Below the pieces are notes generated by a model. The model saw only the letters and a list, made by a program, of their open reading frames with translations. It had not been told where the DNA came from and made no database searches. 64,000 bases of DNA, taken from the NCBI RefSeq assembly GCF_900215605.1, contig NZ_OBEL01000001.1, forward strand, positions 930,001-994,000, read 5' to 3'. Every line of letters begins with the position of its first letter. Positions within the stretch are counted from its first letter, which is position 1. The translations under genes and the position numbers were made by a program. The stretch comes from Cohaesibacter gelatinilyticus (lineage in GTDB: Bacteria; Pseudomonadota; Alphaproteobacteria; Rhizobiales; Cohaesibacteraceae). Positions 56,804-64,000 of this stretch are shown here, one piece after another.

Positions 56804-58135
56804 TTAGAAGGTCAAAATTCGTGTGGGATGAATGTCAGGTTGTTGTGACAGATCCATGCTGTTGGATTGCGGCTTTGTAGTCTGCATGTACTGAGGTGTT
56901 TCTCGGCGCTCTTTACGGCGAGTGAGATATTCCGCGCCAATAAAACCCCAAATGAATCCGAACAGCATATAGACATGACGCCAATGGTCGATATCAATCA
57001 CTTGCGCAATCAATACGTGACCAAGCCAAACCACAAAGGCGCACTGCAGCAGCAACTGCCATGGACGTGTACGAAACAATAAGGGAAATGCAACGATAAA
57101 GGTTGTGATGATCATCCCCAGATAGGCAATCAGACCAAGCCAGCCATAAGCGACCAGCGATTTCAGATAGATATTATGGGGATCCTGCCCGAATAGAGGA
57201 CCAAATTCCAATGCACCAAAGCCCAGCGGCTTGGTCCAAGCGGCCGCAAATCCTGCTGCATGTGTTGCAAAGCGGGTGTTATCGTAATTCTGTTTCAGCG
57301 TGAAGCGCTGCAATAGCAACCCGCGTACTTCCTCAATACTCAGGGCTGCCAGAATGCCCAGAAAAACCAACCCAGCGCCGATCATCAAATATACCATGAT
57401 GCGCCCGCGTATTCTGAGAGAGCGGGTTGTGACAAGAAACAAGAGAGAGGCGGCGAGGGTAGAGAACACGGTCAGGCCCCAGGCTGCTCGAGAAAAGCTG
57501 AGCAGAATGCCAATAGCCAAGATACCGAAGATGGGCAACAGAATTAGCGCTTTGGAGGGCGGGTTCTTCAAGATGCTGACCAATATGAAGATGAAGGGCA
57601 GCACCAAATAAGGGCCAAATACGTTCGGATCCTGAAAGGCTCCCATGGCACGTGAATTTCGCGTGAAGATTTCAAAGCCCGGCACTGCGCCGAAATAGCC
57701 GATGATCCCCAAAATAGCAGTCACCACTGCCGCTGCCACATAGGCTTTGTAGATATGTGTCGCATAATGGACCGGATTTTGACTGATAATGCCAGCGAAA
57801 AAAATAGATGTGAAGGCCAGGAATGCCGAAACTGCCATATAAAGCGGTTCATGATCTATTATACTGGACTGGGTGATGGAGAAGACCCCGCCCGCGATGA
57901 AAAGCAGCATCAGACCAACGAGTGGCAGGATATAGCGATTGATCTTGAAGTCCACAAATGCCCAAATCCCGATGAGGGCGACCATGGCAAACTCATAGGG
58001 CGATGGTTCGTTGATAACAAAACCGGAGCAGAAGACGGCAACTGCCAAGGTTGCCGACGCAATATGCTGTTTCCATGCGGACGCACTTGGCCAAGCCAGG
58101 CGACCGGTCGCCAAAGGGGCAAGTGCGCTGGCCAT
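56804..58135 (-). CDS. O-antigen ligase/polymerase (Wzy/WaaL-like) membrane protein
   Basis: A 443-residue membrane protein with about ten to twelve helices. The large periplasmic loop contains GAFQDPNVFGPYLVLPF and FGQDPHNIYLKSLVAYG, motifs of the Wzy_C/O-antigen ligase family that polymerise or ligate repeat units. A polar, cytoplasmic tail follows the last helix. It is the last gene of the exopolysaccharide operon, 2 bases from the phosphotransferase gene, so it is probably the polymerase of the pathway. Confidence 0.85.
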   Translation of the reverse strand: MASALAPLATGRLAWPSASAWKQHIASATLAVAVFCSGFVINEPSPYEFAMVALIGIWAFVDFKINRYILPLVGLMLLFIAGGVFSITQSSIIDHEPLYMAVSAFLAFTSIFFAGIISQNPVHYATHIYKAYVAAAVVTAILGIIGYFGAVPGFEIFTRNSRAMGAFQDPNVFGPYLVLPFIFILVSILKNPPSKALILLPIFGILAIGILLSFSRAAWGLTVFSTLAASLLFLVTTRSLRIRGRIMVYLMIGAGLVFLGILAALSIEEVRGLLLQRFTLKQNYDNTRFATHAAGFAAAWTKPLGFGALEFGPLFGQDPHNIYLKSLVAYGWLGLIAYLGMIITTFIVAFPLLFRTRPWQLLLQCAFVVWLGHVLIAQVIDIDHWRHVYMLFGFIWGFIGAEYLTRRKERRETPQYMQTTKPQSNSMDLSQQPDIHPTRILTF

Positions 58136-58137
58136 GG

Positions 58138-59673
58138 TTAGTATGCTCCGTCCTGATTGATGATCTTGAACGGAGTCGCAGCAAGAATGTAGAAATCCAG
58201 TGCCAAAGACCAGTTTTCGATATAATAGATATCGTGTTCAACACGCTGTTTCAGCTTGTTGTCGTCGTCAATCTCACCACGCCAACCATTGATCTGTGCC
58301 CAGCCAGTGATACCTGGCTTGACCTTATGGCGTGCCATATAGCCATCGGCGACTTCTTCAAACAGCTTGTTGTCAGTTTCCTGATGCGGTACGTGCGGGC
58401 GCGGACCCACCAGGGACAGGGTACCAACCAGCACATTGAAGAGTTGTGGCAGTTCATCAATGGATGTACGGCGAATGAAGCGGCCAACTTTGGTAACCCG
58501 ACTGTCATTTTTGGTCACGGATTTCGCGGCCTTCTGGTCAGACTGGTTGGTATAGAGTGAGCGGAACTTGTAAACCATCACCTGCTCGTTATTGAAACCA
58601 ACGCGCTTCTGACGGAAAATAATAGGGCCGGGACTATCCAGTTTCACCGCAATCGCAGTAGCAATCAGGATTGGTGAGAGAACGATGATCGCGCAGGCCG
58701 CTACCAGCACATCAAAGACACGCTTGAACATTGAGCCCCAATTGGCAATTGGCTTGGCGAAGATCGGAACGGTCGGTAATTTACCGACATAGCTGTAGGT
58801 GCGACGGCGAAACTGCATCTTGTTCATATGTGCACTGAGATGGATATCCAAGGGTAAAATCCAAAGCTTGTGCAGCATTTGCAAGACACGGTTTTCTGCT
58901 GTTACTGGAATAGTCACAATCAGCATATCGATTTTGCAAAGACGCGCAAATTCGACCAGATCATCCACATTGCCAAGTTTCGGATAGCCGGAAACAAGAG
59001 CGGGGGAACGTTCGTCGTCACGGTCATCAAAGATGCCGCAGATACGAATATCATTGGCTTCCTGACTTTCCAAAGTGGAGATAATATCGGCAGCAGGTTG
59101 GCCACCCCCCACAATCACCGCACGGCGCTCCAGGCGGCCTTCCTCTTTCCAGCGACGAATAACGACGGTCTGCAAGGCCCGAACAACGACAATGGCGCCG
59201 ATACCACCGGCAAACCAGGCTCCCAACCAACCGCGGTAGGCTTCAAAACTGGTTCCTGTGAAGAAATTGACCAGAATTCCAAGTACGACGACAAGGGTCC
59301 AAGCCCCGACAATCTTGCCAATCTGTGGTGAGAAGCTGTGCATGCCACTCATGTTATATCCCTCGGCAGAGAGCATGAAGAGGGCAAATAGCAAGCCACC
59401 CAGCAAAGAATAACCCATTGGATATAGAAGATTGGGGAACAGCATCTCGCTGGCAAAATGCAGGGAAGCGATGCCAGCGATTGAGATGAGAGCAATATCT
59501 GTCATCTGCACAAAACCACGCACCACCATCGGCGCATATGTGGTGGATGCAAATTCAGAAGCTACCTCGCGAGCCATCTCTGTGATTTCATGATTCTTGC
59601 TCTGTGGCTCATCATCTGAGGAGGCAAGAACTGCACTCGAAGTATAGACTGCTCTTGGATCCAAAGCCTGCAT
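58138..59673 (-). CDS. undecaprenyl-phosphate glucose phosphotransferase (WcaJ/PssY-like)
   Basis: A 511-residue enzyme that transfers a sugar phosphate to the lipid carrier and starts repeat-unit synthesis. Four N-terminal helices (about 50-160) and a CoA-binding-like Rossmann segment ([13 protein letters not shown]) precede the catalytic C-terminal domain ([55 protein letters not shown]). The domain order is that of polyisoprenylphosphate hexose-1-phosphate transferases. Sugar identity is presumably glucose or galactose but not provable. Confidence 0.92.
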   Translation of the reverse strand: MQALDPRAVYTSSAVLASSDDEPQSKNHEITEMAREVASEFASTTYAPMVVRGFVQMTDIALISIAGIASLHFASEMLFPNLLYPMGYSLLGGLLFALFMLSAEGYNMSGMHSFSPQIGKIVGAWTLVVVLGILVNFFTGTSFEAYRGWLGAWFAGGIGAIVVVRALQTVVIRRWKEEGRLERRAVIVGGGQPAADIISTLESQEANDIRICGIFDDRDDERSPALVSGYPKLGNVDDLVEFARLCKIDMLIVTIPVTAENRVLQMLHKLWILPLDIHLSAHMNKMQFRRRTYSYVGKLPTVPIFAKPIANWGSMFKRVFDVLVAACAIIVLSPILIATAIAVKLDSPGPIIFRQKRVGFNNEQVMVYKFRSLYTNQSDQKAAKSVTKNDSRVTKVGRFIRRTSIDELPQLFNVLVGTLSLVGPRPHVPHQETDNKLFEEVADGYMARHKVKPGITGWAQINGWRGEIDDDNKLKQRVEHDIYYIENWSLALDFYILAATPFKIINQDGAY

Positions 59674-59764
59674 TGTTCAACACCGTTTTCCGAATTTTAT
59701 TATTAAGTCGTCCCGGAAACCAGACTATTGGTTGCAAGCTGAGAAAGATTTAATTGGATGGAAA

Positions 59765-60952
59765 TTATGCAGCGTTTTGAACGTTTTCGGTTTTTGTCGT
59801 TAATGGCAGATTAATGTCAGGACGAATGCGAAAGCCGCGATAATATTCATCCAGAATCGTGCGGTTCATGGTGGTCAGAGAGAAACCACTTTTGATCTGT
59901 TCAACCAGTTGTGCGGCCTGCGCTTGAGCCAGTTCTCTGCTCTCCAGTTTGACAAGCATTGCTTCGCCAAGGCTTAAGGCATTGTTGGCTGGAACAAGCA
60001 CATGCGCCTGGTCGCCAAAAATCTCTGGGATGCCCCCAACTTGTGTAGCGATTAGTGGTTTTTGCGCACCGATGGCCTCCAAAACGATATAAGGCATGGA
60101 TTCCGCACGAGAGGGTACCACTACACAATGTGTCTTGGCAAAGGCTTGGATCGCAGGCATCGGTTTTGAGAAGGTAACGTGGGCCTCTAGCCCGTATTCA
60201 CGCACCATTGAGCGATATTTTTCTTCATCTTCACCAGAACCGACGATGAGTGCGGTGGCTTTTTTTCCTTGATTGTGAAGCATCTTCAAGGCGTCAATGA
60301 ATAGATCTGGGCCTTTCAAATCGCGCAATTGACCGATCATCAGGAAATCATAAGCCTGTTCATCAGCTGGAATTGGTGTGAATTCATGATCGCGTAATCC
60401 ATTATAGGTCAGGTTCCAGCTTACCTTGGGTTGACCTACCTTGGCGAAGTAGGAGCGCATTTCATATTCAGAGACAAATACGAGAGAGTCGGTAATTTTT
60501 TCGAGCATTCTCTCAAGGCCGAAGAAAATCTTACCCTTCAGGCTGTCCTTATCATAGTGAAGGCTACCACCGTGAGGGCAATATAACCTCACTGGCTTTT
60601 GAGGAAGACAAGACGCAACAGTTCTTCCCAATGCCCCACCTTTTGCACCGTGAGTATGAACCACATCAGGTTTCATGGCTTTCAGCGCTTTATACATGCG
60701 CCAGAACGCCATCAGGTCGCCGGAGCCGATTTGTCGCTTTATTGGGAACTTTGCGACACCCAAAGTCAAGCTGGTAGTTTCCGCTTCAATCTTGGCTGCT
60801 TCAAATGGGCTGCAGGTTTCACTATCAAGGATCAGGCCAACATCATGACCTTCATGATGTTGTTGATGGGCTAAATCAAGAATATGACGAAAAATGCCAC
60901 CAAAAGGGGAACGCACGCAGTGAACGATACGTAATTTCTTTGCCCTGGTCAT
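59765..60952 (-). CDS. GT4-family glycosyltransferase
   Basis: A 395-residue glycosyltransferase with the GT-B fold. The opening KLRIVHCVRSPFGGIFRHILDLA and the C-terminal VVPSRAESMPYIVLEAIGAQKPLIATQVGGIPEI (with the E-x7-E motif) are typical of GT4 retaining enzymes. It would add a sugar to the lipid-linked unit at the cytoplasmic face. Donor and acceptor are unknown. It lies between the export protein and the initiating transferase. Confidence 0.9.
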   Translation of the reverse strand: MTRAKKLRIVHCVRSPFGGIFRHILDLAHQQHHEGHDVGLILDSETCSPFEAAKIEAETTSLTLGVAKFPIKRQIGSGDLMAFWRMYKALKAMKPDVVHTHGAKGGALGRTVASCLPQKPVRLYCPHGGSLHYDKDSLKGKIFFGLERMLEKITDSLVFVSEYEMRSYFAKVGQPKVSWNLTYNGLRDHEFTPIPADEQAYDFLMIGQLRDLKGPDLFIDALKMLHNQGKKATALIVGSGEDEEKYRSMVREYGLEAHVTFSKPMPAIQAFAKTHCVVVPSRAESMPYIVLEAIGAQKPLIATQVGGIPEIFGDQAHVLVPANNALSLGEAMLVKLESRELAQAQAAQLVEQIKSGFSLTTMNRTILDEYYRGFRIRPDINLPLTTKTENVQNAA

Positions 60953-60997
60953 GCCGAACTCCTGTCCTGGTCACGGCACGACCATTGTTGTTATCGT

Positions 60998-61555
60998 TTA
61001 GAAAAGGCGCTCTCTCACATAAATTGTGTCGCCTGGTCGTACCGGGTCAGTCAAACTTACTCGACCGGTTATGATTTTACCGTTAATTTGACGCGTAATA
61101 TCGACATAGCGTTGTTTGGCACGTGGTGTGAAACCGCCGGAAATCGCAATGGCAGTCTGGACCGTCATTCCGGTTACATAGGCATATTGGCCGGCATTGG
61201 TGACTTCGCCCATAATGAAGAATGGACGATATTGTGCAATCTCTACAGAGACGTCAGGATCGCGTACAAAGCCATTCTGCAAACGTGTTGCTATCTCGGC
61301 TGCCAACTCAGTTGTGTGGCGACCACGGGCGGTGACATCACCAATCAACGGAACGGAAATATATCCTGACTGATCAACAGTATATTCGTTATTCAGGTTT
61401 TCTTGATCATAGACGATAACACGCACCCGATCCCCTGAATCCAGCTGATAGGGGCCAATCAGGGATTTATGGAATGCATCCCCGGCAGGTCGATAGCTGG
61501 AGCATGCCGAAAGGCCCAATGCGATTGCCAGCAAAAGAAAGAAACGAATAATCAT
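60998..61555 (-). CDS. polysaccharide export lipoprotein (Wza-like)
   Basis: A 185-residue outer-membrane polysaccharide export protein. A lipobox (LSAC) ends the signal peptide at about residue 18. YQLDSGDRVRVIVYDQENLNNEYTVDQSGYISVPLIG is the Poly_export motif, followed by a SLBB-like segment (FFIMGEVTNAGQYAYVTGMTVQTAIAISGG). It is shorter than E. coli Wza and lacks its C-terminal pore helix domain, as usual in rhizobia. It is the first gene of the minus-strand exopolysaccharide operon. Confidence 0.9.
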   Translation of the reverse strand: MIIRFFLLLAIALGLSACSSYRPAGDAFHKSLIGPYQLDSGDRVRVIVYDQENLNNEYTVDQSGYISVPLIGDVTARGRHTTELAAEIATRLQNGFVRDPDVSVEIAQYRPFFIMGEVTNAGQYAYVTGMTVQTAIAISGGFTPRAKQRYVDITRQINGKIITGRVSLTDPVRPGDTIYVRERLF

Positions 61556-61672
61556 TGTGTCCGACTCGTCTACTCAAATCTCCTTCTAACAAACAGTGTT
61601 TATAGTTAATGAAGCGTAAAATACCGGCGCAGCAAGCATAAAAAAGACGATCACGAGGGAAGTGTAATTTCC

Positions 61673-61685
61673 GTTTAGGGTAAAC
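61673..61685. promoter_or_regulatory. GTTTAGGGTAAAC dyad in the divergent exopolysaccharide promoter
   Basis: The arms GTTTA and TAAAC are perfect complements around GGG. It lies about 118 bases from the wza start and 79 bases before the wzz start, where one regulator could control both directions. A further imperfect repeat with GGCATG elements follows near 61725-61745. Confidence 0.45.
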
Positions 61686-61763
61686 AAAATATCTCCGGCA
61701 TTAACGCCTTGCTTACCATGTTTTGGCATGCTCTGGGCATGACCAAATGCGGAGAAAATGGCA

Positions 61764-63929
61764 ATGAACTCGTCTCGCGTAAGCCATAACGATGAAGTTG
61801 AGCTGGATTTGAAAGCTCTTTTGACTTCCATATATGGTGCCAAATGGAAGCTGTTGATTGCCTCGCTTGCAATGGCGGGGCTGGTCGGTTTTATGATTTT
61901 CTCCCAACAAGCCAACTATAGTGCAGATGCCCGCCTGTTGATTGCGCCACAGGATGCAGGTTTCGCTCGCTCCTCCGTGGATAGTCCGGTTCCAGTTGCA
62001 TCAGCAGACGAAGCCATGTTTGCATCACAAGTTCAGGTTCTGACCAGCCGCGATCTTGCTTCTCGTGTGATTGATAAGCTTGGTATCATTGATGAACCGG
62101 AATTGCAGGAAGGTTCGTTACTATCAGGTCTGGTTGCCAGTATTGGACTTGGGGGTGGAGGCAAAGATGCCAAGGAACGTGCCATCGAGAATTTCGCCAA
62201 GCGTTTGAATATTGAAGCAGTTGATATGACACGGGTCATTTCTGTTCAATATAAATCGCTAAAAGCTGAAATGGCGGCGAACATCGTAAACGCCGTGATC
62301 GAGGATTATCGTCTTTTGCAGCGAAATGCCAAAGTCGAGAATACCAAAGATGCGACACGGCTGTTGGAAACAGAAATCACCAAACTGCGTGAACGTGTCC
62401 GTATTGCAGAATCCAAGGTTGAAGCTTTCCGGTCCACTTCCGATCTGCTGCAAACGGCTGGCGATGGATCTGACACCTTGATCGAACAGCGTCTTTCTGA
62501 TGCCAATGCCCAATTGGCTCGTGTGAGAACTGAGAAAACAGAAGCAGAGGCACGTGCCAGCCGTGTGCGTGCATTGCTCAAGGATGGCGTATCAGGTCAG
62601 AGTGCGACGGAAGTTGCCTCCAATCCTTTGATCCAGCGCTTGAAAGAACAGGAGCTTGCACAAGAAGGGCAGATTGCAGAATTATCAGCAACTTTGTTGC
62701 CTGCGCACCCAAGGATCAAAGCACTCAAGACCCAGCTCACCCAGACCCAAAATGCTTTGCGCTCCGAAGTTCGTAACATTCTTCAGGGGCTCGAGAATGA
62801 CGCAAGAATCGCAGCCGCGCGTGAGAAAGGGCTGTTGAAGGATTTGAACCGCCTCAAAATTGATGTGGCGGGTGTGAATGAACAATCCATCAAACTGCGA
62901 GCATTGGAGCGTGAGGCAACGGCTCAACGCCAGTTGCTTGAGAGTTTCCTTGCCCGCTATCGTGAAGCTCTTTCTCTGCAAAATCCGGAATTTGTACCAC
63001 CGGATGCACGTATTATTGCTCGTGCGACTGTTCCGTCAGAACCGCTACCCAAGAATACAGTCGCCAAGGCCATTGTTGCTGCTATTGGCACCATGCTGAT
63101 CGGTATCATTCTGACCATGTTCAAGGCGTTCTTTTCCGGGGCTGCCTTCAGACCCGTTGAATATGTTCAGGAGTTACCACGAGAGGCAAACGCGGGTCCC
63201 GTTTTGCAAGAGCCTGTGTTGGATGATCGAATGTTGGAAAAAGCAGCCAAGCAAAAACAAGGTAGTAATTGGTCAAAAGAAGCTGACGTGACCAGAATGG
63301 CCGCAGGAGCGAGCGCTGAGCTGGAACACTCGTCTTATGAAGATGTGGTTTCGCTCGCGGCCAAAGCGGCGTTGGAAAACCTGAAAACGGGCAAGGCACG
63401 AGTTGTGATGTTGTCTCCGGGTGGCATGCATAATGACCGCACCAATGCCAAGCCGATCGCACGTGCAATTGCTCAGTCTGGTAAGAATGTGGTGCTTGTA
63501 TCGTTGGCGGATGCCAATCTGGCTGGTCGAGCTGATATAGCGTGGGAAGGTGTAAGCGATCTGATTGATGACGAAGCATCTTTCTCACAAGTGATTTATC
63601 GCGACCGATTGTCTCGCTGTCATTTGGTGCCATGTGGCAGCAGAGCATTGGAGCAGGAGGATGTGCAAACCGAAATGTTCCAGATGCTTCTTGCGGCCTT
63701 GGGCGAGGCTTACGATATTGTGTTGGTGGATACAGGACGTTTTTACAAGGATGATGAGGTTGTAGAGGGACTTGCAAACGGTACAGAAGCAATGGCATTG
63801 GTTCTGACGGCTCAGGAAAGTGACGATGGTGCTGCCGAGATTGGAAAATTCCTCAAGTCCATCGGATATGCTGATGTTGCGATCGTCATTTCCGGAGAGG
63901 CGGGAATTGAAGCGAAGGATGTAGCTTGA
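61764..63929 (+). CDS. Wzz/GumC-type polysaccharide co-polymerase with degenerate kinase domain
   Basis: A 721-residue inner-membrane protein. An N-terminal helix (about 30-48) and a second one (about 432-458) enclose a long periplasmic coiled-coil region rich in Ala, Arg and Glu (LETEITKLRERVRIAESK). The cytoplasmic C-terminus resembles the BY-kinase domain of ExoP/Wzc, but the P-loop region (about 550-563, LSPGGMHNDRTNAK) lacks G-x4-GK-S/T. A Walker-B-like YDIVLVDTGR remains (about 650-659). No Tyr-rich tail follows. The ATG 61764 is chosen because GGAG at 61751-61754 is nine bases upstream; ATG 61758 is only three bases from it. Confidence 0.88.
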   Translation: MNSSRVSHNDEVELDLKALLTSIYGAKWKLLIASLAMAGLVGFMIFSQQANYSADARLLIAPQDAGFARSSVDSPVPVASADEAMFASQVQVLTSRDLASRVIDKLGIIDEPELQEGSLLSGLVASIGLGGGGKDAKERAIENFAKRLNIEAVDMTRVISVQYKSLKAEMAANIVNAVIEDYRLLQRNAKVENTKDATRLLETEITKLRERVRIAESKVEAFRSTSDLLQTAGDGSDTLIEQRLSDANAQLARVRTEKTEAEARASRVRALLKDGVSGQSATEVASNPLIQRLKEQELAQEGQIAELSATLLPAHPRIKALKTQLTQTQNALRSEVRNILQGLENDARIAAAREKGLLKDLNRLKIDVAGVNEQSIKLRALEREATAQRQLLESFLARYREALSLQNPEFVPPDARIIARATVPSEPLPKNTVAKAIVAAIGTMLIGIILTMFKAFFSGAAFRPVEYVQELPREANAGPVLQEPVLDDRMLEKAAKQKQGSNWSKEADVTRMAAGASAELEHSSYEDVVSLAAKAALENLKTGKARVVMLSPGGMHNDRTNAKPIARAIAQSGKNVVLVSLADANLAGRADIAWEGVSDLIDDEASFSQVIYRDRLSRCHLVPCGSRALEQEDVQTEMFQMLLAALGEAYDIVLVDTGRFYKDDEVVEGLANGTEAMALVLTAQESDDGAAEIGKFLKSIGYADVAIVISGEAGIEAKDVA

Positions 63930-64000
63930 CTATCAGTCGTTCAAAAATTGCAGAGAAAAAGCGGCTCCATGATGAAATTGTCGTTTTTGGTTTTGACCTT
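63926..64000 (+). CDS. start of a downstream gene, cut by the window end
   Basis: A TTG codon at 63926 overlaps the wzz stop (TTGA), with AAGGA six bases upstream at 63915-63919. The frame stays open to the window end (25 codons, MTISRSKIAEKKRL...). The overlap and ribosome site suggest translational coupling with the co-polymerase gene. Its product cannot be identified from so short a piece. Confidence 0.5.
   Translation, partial: MTISRSKIAEKKRLHDEIVVFGFDL

Overview
The window looks like chromosomal DNA of an alphaproteobacterium of the Hyphomicrobiales (Rhizobiales), of moderate GC. This is an inference from gene order and protein character. The supporting blocks are rpoZ-rsh-pyrE-acpS-lepB-rnc-era-recO-parC, ldtR with an L,D-transpeptidase, glyA-nrdR-ribD-ribE-ribH-nusB-thiL, bamE/cytochrome bc1 chaperone/DUF177/plsX/fabH/ihfA/MerR, and a LabA-like NYN gene beside rpoZ. 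A marine genus such as Cohaesibacter would fit, but I cannot prove it. I see no prophage, insertion sequence, CRISPR array or rRNA.

Layout: (1) 1-5292 holds the 3' end of a PaaN-like phenylacetate gene and a complete five-gene HAAT-type ABC importer. (2) 5363-10525 is a run of small accessory genes: GFA, YtoQ, AzlCD, a class I glutamine amidotransferase with an M19 dipeptidase, and a NYN RNase-like protein. (3) 10887-21979 is the housekeeping block for RNA polymerase omega, stringent response, pyrimidine salvage, acyl carrier protein activation, secretion, RNA processing, repair and decatenation. (4) 22046-31273, all on the minus strand, has an endonuclease/phosphatase-fold protein, the N-degron leucyltransferase, an SLC13 permease, an RDD protein, a soluble globin/zinc chemoreceptor, threonine ammonia-lyase and HemB. 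(5) 31621-35307 is a valine-degradation operon. (6) 35533-37915 is ldtR and its likely target transpeptidase. (7) 38019-45884 is one-carbon metabolism, NrdR, riboflavin synthesis, nusB and thiL, with a FAD oxidoreductase inserted between ribE and ribH. (8) 46053-56435 has transporters, envelope assembly, fatty-acid initiation, IHF and hypothetical genes. (9) A tRNA-Pro at 56630-56706 is followed by an exopolysaccharide locus: wza-like, GT4, initiating phosphotransferase and ligase/polymerase on the minus strand, divergent from a Wzz/GumC-type co-polymerase.

The most interesting signals outside genes are in control regions. Three TTTC-N6-GAAA dyads lie within 91 bases, followed by a 33-base dyad, in the leader of glyA. 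A possible structured RNA with its own terminator lies between ldtR and ldtP, followed by repeated TGTGAGC elements. Two mutually exclusive hairpins precede mmsB, and a 12-bp hairpin separates the binding-protein gene from the permease genes. Among proteins, the Wzz homologue keeps the kinase fold but has lost its P-loop, and one chemoreceptor combines protoglobin, MCP and CZB domains.

All calls come from reading the sequence; no database search was run. Family names are recognised from memory of conserved motifs. Start codons were chosen by ribosome-binding sites and usual family length.
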